A stretch of DNA of 64,000 bases from CAWJAP01 sp963834365 (GTDB taxonomy: Bacteria > Acidobacteriota > Vicinamibacteria > Vicinamibacterales > Vicinamibacteraceae), in the NCBI GenBank assembly GCA_963834365.1, contig CAWIBS010000030.1, positions 372,001 to 436,000 on the forward strand, read 5' to 3'. A program made the translations under genes and the position numbers. Under the pieces are notes generated by a model. That model was not told where the DNA came from. It saw only the letters and a list, made by a program, of their open reading frames with translations, and did no database searches. This document shows, in pieces, positions 9,093 through 19,003 of the stretch. Position 1 is the first letter of the stretch; each line of letters begins with the position of its first letter.

Positions 9093-10400
9093 GTGTCGAG
9101 CGAACTGAAGCGCGAACTGGAATCGTTGCGGCTCGATGCGTCGCAGGCGGAGCCGCGCAGCCGCCGGGGATGGCTCGTCGCCAGCGTGCTCGTGCTCGCG
9201 GTGCTCGGTGGCGCGTTTTACTTGACCCGCGGCCGGCTCGGCGCGGTCGATGTGGACTCGGTGAAGGCGACGCGCGTGCAGGGGGCCGGCGCCGCGGCCG
9301 CGGCCTCCGGCACGGCGGTCCTGACGGCTTCCGGCTACCTGGTCGCGCGGCGCGAAGCGGTGGTCTCGGCGAAGATCCAGGGCCGACTCTCGGCGCTGCG
9401 CGTGGAAGAGGGATCGGTCGTCCGGGAAGGCGACGTGCTCGCACGGCTGGAGAGCGCGGACTACGAGGCACAGCTCGCCAGGGCGCAGGCGCAGCGGGTG
9501 CAGGTGGACGCCCAGCACGCGCGCACCGAAGCCGCCATTTCGCGGGCGGAGGCCGATCTGTCCGAGACGCGGCGCCTCCTTCGCCAGGCCGAGCTGCTCA
9601 GCAAGGATCAGGTCGTGGCCCGCGACGCGCTCGAGGCCGCGCAGAGCCGCGTGCGGGTGAGCGAAGCCGCGCTCGAACAGGCGCGCGCCGATCGACAGCA
9701 GGTCGATGCCGATCGCGCGCGCGTTCAGGCCGAAGTGAGGTACGCCCAGGCGCAGCTCGCCAACACGGTGATCCGGGCGCCATTCGCAGGGACGGTGGTC
9801 AAGAAGATGGCGGAAGTCGGCGAAAGCGTCGCCCCGATCCCGCCCGGCGTCAATATCTCGACCTCCTCAGGAGCCATCGTCGCGCTGGCCGACCTGGCGA
9901 CGCTCGAGATGGAAGCGGACGTCAACGAGTCGAACGTCGCCCGCCTCACGGAAACACAGCCCGCGGAAGTCGAAGTCGAAGCGTTCCCCGACAAGCGGTA
10001 CCGGGCCGTCCTCCGCCAGATCATCCCGACCGCAGATCGCACCAAGGCGACCGTGCAGGTGAAGGTCACGCTCTCCAACAAGGACGAGGGCCTCAAGCCC
10101 GAGATGAGCGCGAAAGTCACGTTTCTCGAACCGACCGCGGCGGCCGCGAACGCTCCGACGCCGACCGCGCCGACGACACCGCAGGTGCTGGTGCCGCAGT
10201 CGGCCGTCGTCTCGCGCGACGGCGGCCCGCGCGTGTTCGAGATCATCGACAACGTCATCAAGATCCGGCCCGTCGTCACCTCCAGCACGCGAGGCTCGGA
10301 CATCGTCGTCACGCAGGGCCTGTCGGGAGGGGAAACGCTCGTCGCCACGCCGCCGTCAGATCTGACGGAGGGGACGCGCGTAAGGGTGAAGGGGACGTAG
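9093..10400 (+). CDS. Periplasmic adaptor (membrane fusion) protein, MacA/HlyD type
   Basis: A 435-residue protein starting at GTG 9093 with GAGGA just upstream. It has one N-terminal transmembrane anchor (about 27-46), a split biotinyl-lipoyl domain (SGYLVARREAVVSAKIQGRL; later NTVIRAPFAGTVVKKMAEVG), and a long Ala/Glu/Arg-rich alpha-hairpin between them (about 115-220). A beta-barrel and a membrane-proximal domain follow (TVQVKVTL; VPQSAVVSRDGGPRVFEI). It should link the inner-membrane ABC transporter encoded just downstream to an outer-membrane channel. No TolC-like gene is in the window. Confidence 0.92.
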   Translation: MSSELKRELESLRLDASQAEPRSRRGWLVASVLVLAVLGGAFYLTRGRLGAVDVDSVKATRVQGAGAAAAASGTAVLTASGYLVARREAVVSAKIQGRLSALRVEEGSVVREGDVLARLESADYEAQLARAQAQRVQVDAQHARTEAAISRAEADLSETRRLLRQAELLSKDQVVARDALEAAQSRVRVSEAALEQARADRQQVDADRARVQAEVRYAQAQLANTVIRAPFAGTVVKKMAEVGESVAPIPPGVNISTSSGAIVALADLATLEMEADVNESNVARLTETQPAEVEVEAFPDKRYRAVLRQIIPTADRTKATVQVKVTLSNKDEGLKPEMSAKVTFLEPTAAAANAPTPTAPTTPQVLVPQSAVVSRDGGPRVFEIIDNVIKIRPVVTSSTRGSDIVVTQGLSGGETLVATPPSDLTEGTRVRVKGT

Positions 10401-10503
10401 GCGACTGGGCGACTGGGCGACTGGAGCGGCTGGAGCGACTGGAGCGGCTGGGCGAACTGGGCGACTGAGCTGATAGCTGATAGCTGATAGCTGAATATCA
10501 ACC
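10401..10503. repeat. Intergenic tandem repeat tract
   Basis: Degenerate 9-mers of the type CTGGAGCGG/CTGGGCGA run from about 10402 to 10465, followed by GCTGATA repeats to 10495. The same two repeat types occur elsewhere in the window (42.8 kb, 54.8 kb, 55.7 kb). No gene or terminator is evident. Confidence 0.75.
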
Positions 10504-11193
10504 ATGACTACTGGCGCAAACGGTTACGCGGTGGACGTCCGATCGGTCCGCAAGATCTACAAGCGCGATGCGCAGCAGATCGTCGTGCTCGACGGGCTGA
10601 GCCTGGGCATCGAGAAGGGGCAGTTCACGGCGCTGATGGGACCGTCGGGCTCCGGCAAGACGACGCTGCTCAATCTCATCGCGGGCATCGATCGGCCGAC
10701 CTCCGGCGACGTCATCGTCGCGGGCACCAACGTCGGCCATCTGTCCGAGAGCGACCTGGCGAAGTGGCGCAGCCGCAACGTCGGTTTCATCTTCCAGTTC
10801 TACAACCTGATCCCGGTGCTGACCGCGTCCGAGAACGTCGAGCTGCCGCTCCTGCTGACGAACCTGTCGAAGGCCCAGCGCCGCGAGCGCGCGCTGGTCG
10901 CGCTCAAGGTCGTCGGGCTCGCGGATCGCGCGAAGCACTACCCGCGGCAGCTTTCCGGCGGACAGGAGCAGCGGGTCGCCATCGCGCGCGCGATCGTGAC
11001 CGATCCGTCCGTGCTCGTCGCGGACGAACCCACGGGCGACCTGGACGCGCGCAGCGCCGAAGAGATTCTCGGCCTGCTCGACACGCTCAACCGCGAGTTC
11101 CAGAAGACGATCGTCATGGTGACGCACGACCCCCGCGCCGCCGAGCGCGCGCACGTCCAGCATCACCTGGAGAAGGGTGTGCTCAAGGACTGA
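10504..11193 (+). CDS. ABC transporter ATPase, MacB/LolD type
   Basis: A 229-residue ATPase with Walker A GPSGSGKTT, Q-loop FIFQFYNL, signature LSGGQEQRVAIARA, Walker B VLVADEPTGDLD and switch histidine in MVTHDPRA. Length and motif spacing match the MacB/LolD/FtsE group that powers mechanotransmission-type transporters. It sits between the adaptor and two FtsX-type permeases, so the four genes form one transporter. The substrate is unknown: a lipid, peptide or antibiotic is possible. Confidence 0.95.
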   Translation: MTTGANGYAVDVRSVRKIYKRDAQQIVVLDGLSLGIEKGQFTALMGPSGSGKTTLLNLIAGIDRPTSGDVIVAGTNVGHLSESDLAKWRSRNVGFIFQFYNLIPVLTASENVELPLLLTNLSKAQRRERALVALKVVGLADRAKHYPRQLSGGQEQRVAIARAIVTDPSVLVADEPTGDLDARSAEEILGLLDTLNREFQKTIVMVTHDPRAAERAHVQHHLEKGVLKD

Positions 11194-11298
11194 TTCAGCT
11201 ACCAGGTACCAGCTACCAGCTACCAGGTGGTTGGGCAACCGTAGCGCTGGTAGTTGGTAGTTGCATTGGTACCTGGTAGTTAGTAGCTGGTCGTTGCC
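11194..11298. repeat. Intergenic tandem repeat tract
   Basis: Degenerate repeats of GCTACCAGGTACCA and, on the other side, GGTAGTTGGTAGTT make an imperfect inverted structure between the ATPase and the first permease. No coding potential is seen. Confidence 0.7.
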
Positions 11299-12477
11299 AT
11301 GAAGTTCCTCCCCTACGTCCTCAAACACCTGCGCCGGAACCGCGTGCGCACGATCAGCACGATTCTCGGGATGGCGGTGTGCATCTTCCTCGTCTGCGTG
11401 CTGCAGACGATGACCGAGGCGATGCGCATCGGGCTCGAGGCGGCGGCGCCTGATCGGCTGGTGACGCGCCACAGCGTCAGCCTGGTCTTCAACCTCCCGA
11501 ACGCCTACAAGCCGAAGATCGAGCGCGTTCCCGGGGTCAAGGGCGTCGCCGTCAGCAACTGGTTCGGCGGCTACTACCAGGACATGAAGAACTTCTTCCC
11601 CAACTTCGCCGTCGAGGCGGAGCCGTACCTGGCGATGTATCCCGAGATCATCGTCCCGGCGGCGGAGAAGGAGGCGTTCCTCAAGGACATGAAGGGGGCG
11701 ATCATCGGCCGCGCGACGGCGACGAAGTTCGGCTGGAAGGTCGGCGACGTCATCCCGATGCAGAGCATCATCCCGCCGTACCAGATCGGACGCCCATTCG
11801 AGTTCACGGTGCGTGGCATCTACGACGTGGACGTCGCGAAGCACCCGGGCTTCGATCAGACGATGATGTTCTTTCACTACAAGTATCTGTACGAGAGCAC
11901 CGGGCAGCGGGCGGGCGTCGGCCTGTTCGTCGTCCAGATTGCCGATCCCGGCGCCTCGGCGCAGGTGTCCAAGCTGATCGACTCGACGTTCGAGAACAGC
12001 GACGTCCAGACGAAAAGCGAGACCGAGAAGGCGTTCTTCGGCAGCTTCGCGGCGCTCGGCGGCAACCTTGCGCTGCTGCTGAACAGCATCGGACTGGCGG
12101 TCGCGTTCACCATTCTGCTGGTCACGGCCAACACGATGAGCATGGCCGTGCGCGAGCGGCGCACCGAAATCGCGGTCCTGAAGACGCTCGGCTTCCCGAG
12201 CTGGCTGGTGATGGCGCTCATCCTCGTCGAGGCCCTGGTCATCGGTGTGGTCGCCGGGATTGTCGGCATCGGCCTCGCGGCGCTCTTCGTCGGCGCCATT
12301 CCCAGCATGCCCGGCGCCGGGGCGCTGTCGTTCTTCGGCATCACGCGGCTGACGATCTCGCCATGGGTGGCAGCGCTCACCTTCGCCATTGCGGTCACGC
12401 TGGGGCTGGTCGCCGGCTTCATGCCGGCATGGGGATCGTATCGCGCACGGATCACCGAGATGCTGCGCGCAGCGTGA
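11299..12477 (+). CDS. ABC transporter permease, MacB/FtsX type (first copy)
   Basis: A 392-residue inner-membrane protein. It has one transmembrane helix near the N-terminus (about 18-38), a large periplasmic MacB_PCD-like domain, and the C-terminal three-helix FtsX domain (about 260-392), including the typical VRERRTEIAVLKTLGFPSW coupling segment. The ATPase gene lies immediately upstream and a second, divergent permease follows. The two probably form a heterodimer. Confidence 0.93.
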   Translation: MKFLPYVLKHLRRNRVRTISTILGMAVCIFLVCVLQTMTEAMRIGLEAAAPDRLVTRHSVSLVFNLPNAYKPKIERVPGVKGVAVSNWFGGYYQDMKNFFPNFAVEAEPYLAMYPEIIVPAAEKEAFLKDMKGAIIGRATATKFGWKVGDVIPMQSIIPPYQIGRPFEFTVRGIYDVDVAKHPGFDQTMMFFHYKYLYESTGQRAGVGLFVVQIADPGASAQVSKLIDSTFENSDVQTKSETEKAFFGSFAALGGNLALLLNSIGLAVAFTILLVTANTMSMAVRERRTEIAVLKTLGFPSWLVMALILVEALVIGVVAGIVGIGLAALFVGAIPSMPGAGALSFFGITRLTISPWVAALTFAIAVTLGLVAGFMPAWGSYRARITEMLRAA

Positions 12478-12548
12478 CGGTCGTTGGTCTGGTCTGGTCG
12501 TTGGTCGTTGGTCTTGGTCAGCTCGTCACTCGTCACTGGTCACTCTCC

Positions 12549-13715
12549 ATGGCACTCCCACTCTCCTACAACGCCCGCAACCTCCAGGTCCGATGGAAGG
12601 TGACGCTGCTCGCCATCAGCGGCATCGCGCTCGTCGTCGCGGTGTTCATCATCCTGGTCGCGATGTCGGACGGGTTCCGGCTGGCGCTGCGCGCCACGGG
12701 CTCACCCGAGAACGCCATCCTGGTTCAGCGCGGGGCCGACGCCGAGCTGACGTCGGGCTTCTCGCGCGAGCACGCCAACCGCGTGCTGGTGGACAATCGC
12801 GTGGCCCGCGACGGACAGGGGCGCCCGCTCGCCTCCCCCGAACTGGTGATCGTCGGGGCGATGACGCGGAAGCAGGAGGGGGTCGAGGTCAACGTGACGA
12901 TCCGCGGCGTGTCGCCGATGGCGTTCGCCGTGCGGTCGGTCGTGCAGGTCGTCGAGGGGCGACGCTTCCAGCCGGGACTCTACGAGATCATCGTCGGACG
13001 CAAGCTGCAGCAGCGGATGCAGAACGCGAACGTCGGCGACGTCCTGCGGCTGCAGAAGCGCGACTGGAAGATCGTCGGCGTGTTCGAGGCCGAGGGCAGC
13101 GGGTTCGAGAGCGAGATCTGGGGTGACGTGGACGTGATGGCGCCGGCCTTCAACCGTGAAGGCGGATTCCAGTCGCTGACGCTCCGGCTGAAGGACCCGA
13201 CCACTTTGACGGCCTTCAACGACGAGCTCGGCCGCGATCCGGCGATGCGGGTCGAGCTCAAGCAGGAGCGGGCGTTCTACGAGGCGCAGTCGGCGCAGAT
13301 CTCGGCGGCGATCCTGGCACTCGCGGGCTTCGTCGGGTTCGTGATGGGCGTCGGCGCGATCTTCGGCGCGATGAACACGATGTATGCGATCGTCTCGGCG
13401 CGGACGCGTGAGATCGGAACGTTGCGGGCGCTGGGATTCCGCCGGCGAAGCGTGCTCGTCTCGTTCGTCGCCGAGTCGGTGTTGCTGGCGCTCGCGGGCG
13501 GACTCGTGGGCTGCCTGCTGGCGCTGCCCGCCAACGGATTCACGACGGCGACCGGCGGCGCCAACTTCAGCGAGATTGCGTTCGCGTTCCGGATCACGTC
13601 GATGGCGCTCCTCATCGGGATGATCTTCGCGCTGGTGATGGGCGTCGTCGGGGGGCTGCTGCCGGCGCTCCGCGCGGCCAGGCTGCCGATCACGTCGGCG
13701 CTGCGCGAAGCGTGA
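12549..13715 (+). CDS. ABC transporter permease, MacB/FtsX type (second copy)
   Basis: A 388-residue protein starting at ATG 12549 (MALPLSYNARNLQVRW). The open frame extends further upstream, but that part overlaps the first permease and is not family-like. It has an N-terminal helix, a periplasmic MacB_PCD domain and a C-terminal FtsX domain with VSARTREIGTLRALGFRR. It is the last gene of the adaptor-ATPase-permease-permease unit. The spacer before it is a GGTCGTTGGTC-type repeat tract. Confidence 0.92.
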   Translation: MALPLSYNARNLQVRWKVTLLAISGIALVVAVFIILVAMSDGFRLALRATGSPENAILVQRGADAELTSGFSREHANRVLVDNRVARDGQGRPLASPELVIVGAMTRKQEGVEVNVTIRGVSPMAFAVRSVVQVVEGRRFQPGLYEIIVGRKLQQRMQNANVGDVLRLQKRDWKIVGVFEAEGSGFESEIWGDVDVMAPAFNREGGFQSLTLRLKDPTTLTAFNDELGRDPAMRVELKQERAFYEAQSAQISAAILALAGFVGFVMGVGAIFGAMNTMYAIVSARTREIGTLRALGFRRRSVLVSFVAESVLLALAGGLVGCLLALPANGFTTATGGANFSEIAFAFRITSMALLIGMIFALVMGVVGGLLPALRAARLPITSALREA

Positions 13716-13806
13716 TCGGCGGGTCGGCGGGGCTGAAGACACGGCCTCCGGCTGAAGCCGGACACTCGGATCGCAGGCCCGGCGCAGGCTCGCCACGCTC
13801 AGAACC

Positions 13807-14277
13807 ATGGACACTCTCATGAGACCGCTACAGGAACGCTATTCGCCCTCGGGCGTCTGCTTCGGCTGCGGGCCGGCCAACCCGTCGGGACTGCACGTGC
13901 GGAGCTTTCCGGATGGCGACGAACTGGTCGCCGAGTTCCGGCCGGCGCCTCACCACGAGGCGTTCCCGGGGATGCTGAACGGCGGCATCATCGGCACCAT
14001 CCTCGACTGCCACTGCAACTGGGTGGCGGCCTGGCATCTCATGCGCCGGGCAGGGCTCGATGCGCCTCCGTGCACGGTCACCGCGGAATACACGATCACG
14101 ATGCGCAAGCCGACGCCGACATCGGGCGTGGTCCGTCTCCGCGCGCGCGTCGTCGAGGCATCGGACGATCGCGCGACGGTCGAAGGCGAGCTCGAGGCGG
14201 GAGGCAGGGTGACCGCGACGTGCCGCGGCGTCTTCGTCGCGGTGACGGAGGGACATCCGGCATACCACAGATGGTAG
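13807..14277 (+). CDS. Hotdog-fold (PaaI-type) thioesterase
   Basis: A 156-residue protein with the signature CFGCGPANPSGL (18-29), then HHEAFPGMLNGGIIGTILDC, in which the loop and helix carry the probable catalytic Asp, and the strand VTAEYTITMRKPTP. This pattern matches small hotdog-fold acyl-CoA thioesterases of the PaaI superfamily. The natural acyl-CoA is unknown. It stands alone between a palindromic spacer (13725-13800) and a repeat-rich gap. Confidence 0.85.
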   Translation: MDTLMRPLQERYSPSGVCFGCGPANPSGLHVRSFPDGDELVAEFRPAPHHEAFPGMLNGGIIGTILDCHCNWVAAWHLMRRAGLDAPPCTVTAEYTITMRKPTPTSGVVRLRARVVEASDDRATVEGELEAGGRVTATCRGVFVAVTEGHPAYHRW

Positions 14278-14602
14278 GAACGGCTCGGGCTGATCGGGTC
14301 TGTAGCGGTCGTCTTCGGTCTGTCGGGCTTGTCGGGTCTCGGTCGTTGGTCGTTGGTCTCTGGTCTTTGGTCCTCGGTGCCTACGGCGGCCCGATGGCGC
14401 GGCTGAAGCCGCGCCCTCCTGCGGTCGGAGATGCCGTCCCCACCGCAGGAGGGCGGGGCCTTCAGCCCCGCCTTGGCATGCCAAGAAAACGCCGGCGGAT
14501 GGCAGCCCATCCGCCGGCACGATGACCAAAGACTGAGACCGACGACCGAAGACCAGGGCGTCAGAAGGAGGGCGGGGCTTCAGCCCCGCCTTGGCGGCAG
14601 CC
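14278..14602. repeat. 325-bp repeat-filled gap between convergent genes
   Basis: Contains GGTCGTTGGTC-type tandem repeats (about 14300-14385), a copy in the opposite sense (about 14520-14560), and GGCTGAAGCC-type palindromes in which GGCGCGGCTGAAGCCGCGCC and later GGCGGGGCTTCAGCCCCGCC are visible. The arms CTCCTGCGGT and ACCGCAGGAG face each other. No gene is seen. It could act as a bidirectional terminator. Confidence 0.7.
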
Positions 14603-17600
14603 TCAGAAGTAGTACTTCACCACCAGCTGCACGATGCGCGGCGTCGCCGATCGTGCTCGTGATCGTGCCGAACGTCTGGCTCTGGATGTCTGCGGTCGGC
14701 GGCCCGAAGTTCGGGTGGTTCAGCGAGTTGAACATCTCGCCGCGGAACAGCAGGTACTGGCGGCCGAAGGTCAGGAAGCGCTTGCTGACCGAGAGGTCCA
14801 CGTTCCAGTAGCCGGGCGCGCGCACGATGCCGACGCCGGCATCGCCGAACTGGCCGCGCGGCGCCGAGACGAACGCCGAGCGATCGAGCCAGCGCGTCGA
14901 GCGTCGGGATTGTCCACCTGAGCCGTCGGCCGAGCCGGATCGGGCCGATCCGTCGAGCGCGTGGCCTGCAGCGACGGGTTCGAGCTGTCCTGACGGTGAT
15001 CGGGAAGCCCGTGTGCGCCGTCACCGCGAAGCTCGCCGACCAGCCGCCGGCGACCGCGTCGACGCGCGCGGTTCCAGTCGTTGCCGTACTGCCGATCCTT
15101 GCCGAAGGGCAGCTCGTAGCTGCCGGCCAGCGAGAAGATGTGCTTCGCGTCGAAGAACGCCGGGCCGTAGTTCGGCTCGATGTCGTAGCTGTTCATCGGA
15201 TACGCGCCCTCTGCCGCCACGCCCGCCCGAGCCGTAGTAGCCCAGGTTGTTCGACAGCGCCTTGCCGTAGCGTGTAGTTCGCGAGGAAGTCGAGGCCGTT
15301 CCACAGCCGCTGCTTGAACGTGGTCTGCAGCGCGTTGTAGTTGGAACGGCCACGCGACATCGTCGTGCTGATGTTCGTGATGAGCGGGTTGAACGCGAAG
15401 AGCGGCCGGCGGTTCTGCAGCGGCGCCCAGGTGCTCGGATCGCCCACGCCCGGCAGCGGCTGGTTGCCTTCGATCGGCGTCACCAGGTACTTCGACGAGT
15501 TGCCCACGTAGCCGAAGTTGATCGACGACCGCGACCCGAGCAGGTACTCGGCGAACACGTTCCACTGCTGCGTGAACTGCGGTCGAAGGTTCGGGTCCCA
15601 CGCACGAAGCTGCCCCGACGGCCGATCGAGCGCCTGGAGGCCTTCGAAGCCGGTCGCGATGCGTTCCGGCACCGCTGGTCGCGATCGTAGCTGACGCTCG
15701 CGACTCGAAGAAGAACGGCGGGTTCAGCGGCAGGCGCAGGTTCGCGCCGGTGCCCTCCATGTACTGCGTGATCCCGTAGCCGCCGCGGAACACCCAGCGA
15801 TCGCCCGTGCGGTATGCGAAGCCGAGGCGCGGCTCCCAGCCGTTGTAGTACGGCTCATAGAGCGCGCGGCTGTTCCCGTTCTGACCGGCGAGCTGCTGCT
15901 CGGCGTTGACCAGCGAGAAGTTGGCCTGCCGATCGTCCTGCTCGACCAGCGGCGAGGTGTAGCCCCACCGCAGCGCGAGGTTCAGCGTCAGGCTGTCGGT
16001 GATCTTGTAGTCGTCGCCGCCATAGAACGCGGTGCGGTGCTGGAGGTGCGTCCACGGCTCGGACAGCGACCCGCGACCCTTCCGGCTCAGCTGATCGAGC
16101 AGGAAGTCGCCGACCGTGGCGCCCGTGAAGCGGGCGGTGTATTCGAAGAGTCCGAGCTGGCCGTTGTTGCCGGCGTAGTAGCGGTTCATCCGGTAGTAGT
16201 TCCAGGACGCGCCGAACTTGAACGTGTGGCGGCTCTTCACCCACGTCAGCCGCTCGTTGATCTGGAACAACTGGTTGTTCGTGTTGCTCGCGCCGCCGGT
16301 CGCTGCCGATGTTCGAGACGTCGTTGCCGATCGTGACGCTGCTCAGTCCGGGGATCGGCTGCGAGCCGGCGATGCCCAGCTGGTTGTTCAGCGGCCCGAG
16401 GCCGTTGATGTCGAGCAGCCCGTTGTTGAAGCTGTTGTCGTTGTAGCCGACGAGCAGGTCGTTGACCAGCGCGGTGCCGATGATCCGGTTCCAGTTGGCG
16501 CCCACACCCCAGAACGGGTTTTCGCTGAAGCCGGCGAAAAACAGCGGCATCGCCGTCTGAAGGGGCGTGGACTCATGCGTCTGCTTGGAGAACCGGACGT
16601 AGAACTTGTCGTTCGACGAGACGTTCCAGTCCACCTTGCCGTCGAACTGGTTGGTCTGCTCTTCCGACGCCGCCGTTCCGAGGTAGTTGTTGCGGAAGTC
16701 GCTCAGCGGGCGGCTCACGTTGGCACGCGGGTAGAGCGATTCGTCGGCGAGCAGGTTCCGCGCGAACGGGCTGAAGCGCGAAACCGGGATCTGGTTGTTC
16801 GGGAACGGCTGGCCCGTGAGCGGATCGCGAATGATGAAGGTCGCGCCGCGGGCAGCAGGCTGCTCAGATCGCCGTTCCGCCACTCGTCGGGCATGACCGT
16901 CGCAAACGAATCGGCGGGCGGCGACTCCTGGCGGCCGCCCTGGTAGTCGGCAAAGAAGAACAGCTTGTTCTTCACGATCGGTCCGCCGACCGTGCCGCCG
17001 AAGATCTTGCGGTTGAAATCGGACTTCCGGCCGCCGGCGCGGTTGGTCGCCCACGGCGTCGCGGCCAGATCGTTGTCCCGCCAGTAGTAGAAGCCGTTGC
17101 CGTTGACCTGGTTGGTGCCCGACTTGATCACCATGTTGACCAGCGCGCCGGCGACGTTCCCGAGCTCGGGCGAATAGTTGTTGGTCTCGACGCTGATCTG
17201 CTCGAGCGCGTCCGGGCTCGGCTGATACGCCACCAGGTTGTCGATGGCGTCGTTCATGTCCACGCCGTCGATCGTGAAGTTGTTGGCCTGCTCGCGCTGG
17301 CCGTTGACGAAGGGCCGGCCGCCGCCGGTGTTCTTCAGGCTGTTGAACGAGCTCGGGTTCGGCGTGGTGACGCCGGCGGTGTAGAGCGACACCGTCCCGG
17401 GATTGCGGCCCTGGATGGGCAGCCTCTCCACCTGATCGCGCTCGAGCTTGTTGCCGACGACGGCAGTTCTCGGTCTGCAGCACGGCGCCGGTCGCGACCA
17501 CGACGACGCTCTCCTCGACGCGTGCCGATTTCGAGCCTGAAGTCGACGCGCGCGGTCTGTGCCGCCGAGACGCTGATGTTCGACTGGGTGGTCTTGAATC

Positions 17601-17865
17601 CCTGTTGCTCGACCTTGATGACATAGGCGCCGATCGGCACGCTCGTGATGACGTAGGTGCCGGCGTCGGTCGTGACGCCCGTGTAGGGCACGTTGGTGGC
17701 GGTGTTGGTCGCGGTGACGGTCACGCCCGGCACCGCGCCGCCGGAGTTGTCGGTCACGATTCCCGTGATCGTCGCCAGCCCCGTTTGTGCCATCGCCGGG
17801 CCAGCGGCGAAGGCCCAGAGCGCAAGCACGCACCAGCTCGTCTTCAGCAATCGCGTTAGAGACAT
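14603..17865 (-). pseudogene. TonB-dependent receptor (Oar-like, carboxypeptidase-regulatory N-terminus) with at least eleven frameshifts
   Basis: The start at 17865 follows GAGAGGA and gives a signal peptide, then a CarboxypepD_reg domain (ATITGIVTDNSGGAVPGVTVT). The plug (PSSFNSLKNTGGGRPFVNGQ; FTIDGVDMND; KSGTNQVNGNGFYYWR) and a long barrel follow, ending in the outer-membrane signature RIVQLVVKYYF with stop at 14603-14605. The protein can only be read by changing frame near 17525, 17460, 16855, 16305, 15690, 15275, 15225, 15055, 14985, 14890 and 14645. Conserved segments stay intact and no internal stops have built up, which suits sequence errors better than old decay. The family imports large substrates such as glycans. 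It is divergent from a GntR regulator. Confidence 0.85.
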
Positions 17866-17910
17866 GACAGCGTCCTCTCGATGTTCAGGGCCGTCCGCGG
17901 GTCCCTGAAA

Positions 17911-17924
17911 CTGGTCATGACCAG
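17911..17924. promoter_or_regulatory. Perfect 14-bp palindrome, candidate GntR/HutC-type operator
   Basis: CTGGTCATGACCAG lies between the divergent TonB-receptor gene and the GntR/UTRA regulator gene. It closely resembles the operator core TGGTCTAGACCA of NagR/DasR-type GntR regulators. It lies 46 bp upstream of the receptor start. Binding by the neighbouring regulator is inference. Confidence 0.6.
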
Positions 17925-17954
17925 ATTGGTTGCGAATGGTAGCGTCCCCCATCC

Positions 17955-17971
17955 AGATGTCAAGGACATCT
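17955..17971. promoter_or_regulatory. Second inverted repeat in the receptor/GntR intergenic region
   Basis: AGATGTC, a 3-bp spacer AAG, then GACATCT, followed by TTTT. The GTC...GAC core is shared with the palindrome at 17911. It may be a second operator. The T run also allows an intrinsic-terminator reading, but it precedes genes on both sides, which favours an operator. Confidence 0.4.
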
Positions 17972-18023
17972 TTTTGGATTCTGTCGATCCAGACCGCCGA
18001 ATTGTGATGAAGCTGTGTAGAAT

Positions 18024-18890
18024 GTGCGGCACCGAAACGCTGCCCCGGAGAATGGCCCTCCGCGATGCCCAGAACCGACCCACCGGCCGACGGACATCCC
18101 TGCCGACGACGCCGCGCTCAGAAGCGCACGCGGCGGGTCTCGCGGCTTCCCGCGCCTTCGCAAATCGAGCCCGGTCCCGCTGTATTTCCAGCTGAAACAG
18201 ACGATCGAGCAGCTCATCGACGCCGGCGACTGGCCGCCCGAGACGCAGGTCCCGTCCGAGCGGCGGCTGTGCGAGCAGTTCCACATCAGCCGCATCACGG
18301 TGCGCCAGGCCCTGTCCGAACTCGAACGCGACGGACGGCTGGTCCGGAGCCACGGTCGCGGCACCTACGTCGCGGAGCAAGCAATCCGCAAGCCGGTTCA
18401 TCCGCTCGTGTCCTTCACCCAGGACGTGCGGGAGCAGGGCATGGAACCCGGGGCGCGGGTGCTGCAGTTCGAGATCGCTCCGCCGGCGCCGACGGCGACG
18501 GCGGCCCTGCAGCTGAAGCCCGGCGAACAGATGGTGCTGCTCAAGCGGCTGCGCTATGCCAACGACGCGCCGATCGCCGTCGAGACCGTCCACCTCGCCG
18601 TCTCACGATGCCCGGGCCTGCTCGCGGAGAACCTCAACGACCGCTCGCTCTACGAGACGCTCGGCCGCGAGTACGGGATCGTCCCGACGCGGGCGCAGCA
18701 GCAGTGGCAGGCCGTGCCGTGTCCCGAGGGCGACGCCGACCTGCTCGAAGTGCCCCCGGGCTCCCCGGTGCTCCGCATCGAGCAGACGACCTTCGACGCG
18801 GAAGGCCGGCCCTTCGAGCATCTCGAGTCGTACTTCCGCGGCGACAAGTTCATCCTCACCGCCGTCCTGCACAACGAAAACGGGCGGTAG
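18024..18890 (+). CDS. GntR-family regulator with UTRA effector domain (HutC subfamily)
   Basis: A 288-residue protein. The winged helix spans about residues 50-118 (PLYFQLKQTIEQLI, then VPSERRLCEQFHISRITVRQ and RSHGRGTYVA). The UTRA domain fills about 135-285 (QMVLLKRLRYANDAPIAVET; FDAEGRPFEHLESYFRGDKF). The first 49 residues are low-complexity and unusual, so the true start may be later, but no better ATG is present. HutC-type regulators sense sugars, amino sugars or histidine-pathway intermediates. It is divergent from the TonB receptor, which it may control through the palindromes at 17911 and 17955. Confidence 0.9.
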   Translation: MRHRNAAPENGPPRCPEPTHRPTDIPADDAALRSARGGSRGFPRLRKSSPVPLYFQLKQTIEQLIDAGDWPPETQVPSERRLCEQFHISRITVRQALSELERDGRLVRSHGRGTYVAEQAIRKPVHPLVSFTQDVREQGMEPGARVLQFEIAPPAPTATAALQLKPGEQMVLLKRLRYANDAPIAVETVHLAVSRCPGLLAENLNDRSLYETLGREYGIVPTRAQQQWQAVPCPEGDADLLEVPPGSPVLRIEQTTFDAEGRPFEHLESYFRGDKFILTAVLHNENGR

Positions 18891-18899
18891 AACGGATCC

Positions 18900-18962
18900 G
18901 GCCGGCTCACGGGCTACAGGCTGCGGCTGAAGCCACGCCCTCCTGCGGTAGGCTAGGTGAGC
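18900..18962. repeat. GGCTGAAGCC-type palindromic spacer
   Basis: The short gap after the GntR gene contains CGGCTGAAGCCACGCCCTCC followed by TGCGGTAGGC, a degenerate member of the intergenic palindrome family seen throughout the window. Confidence 0.5.
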
Positions 18963-19003
18963 GGAGCCGTTCGGCCCGTTCCAGCCTATAGCGGGCTCGC
19001 GCC

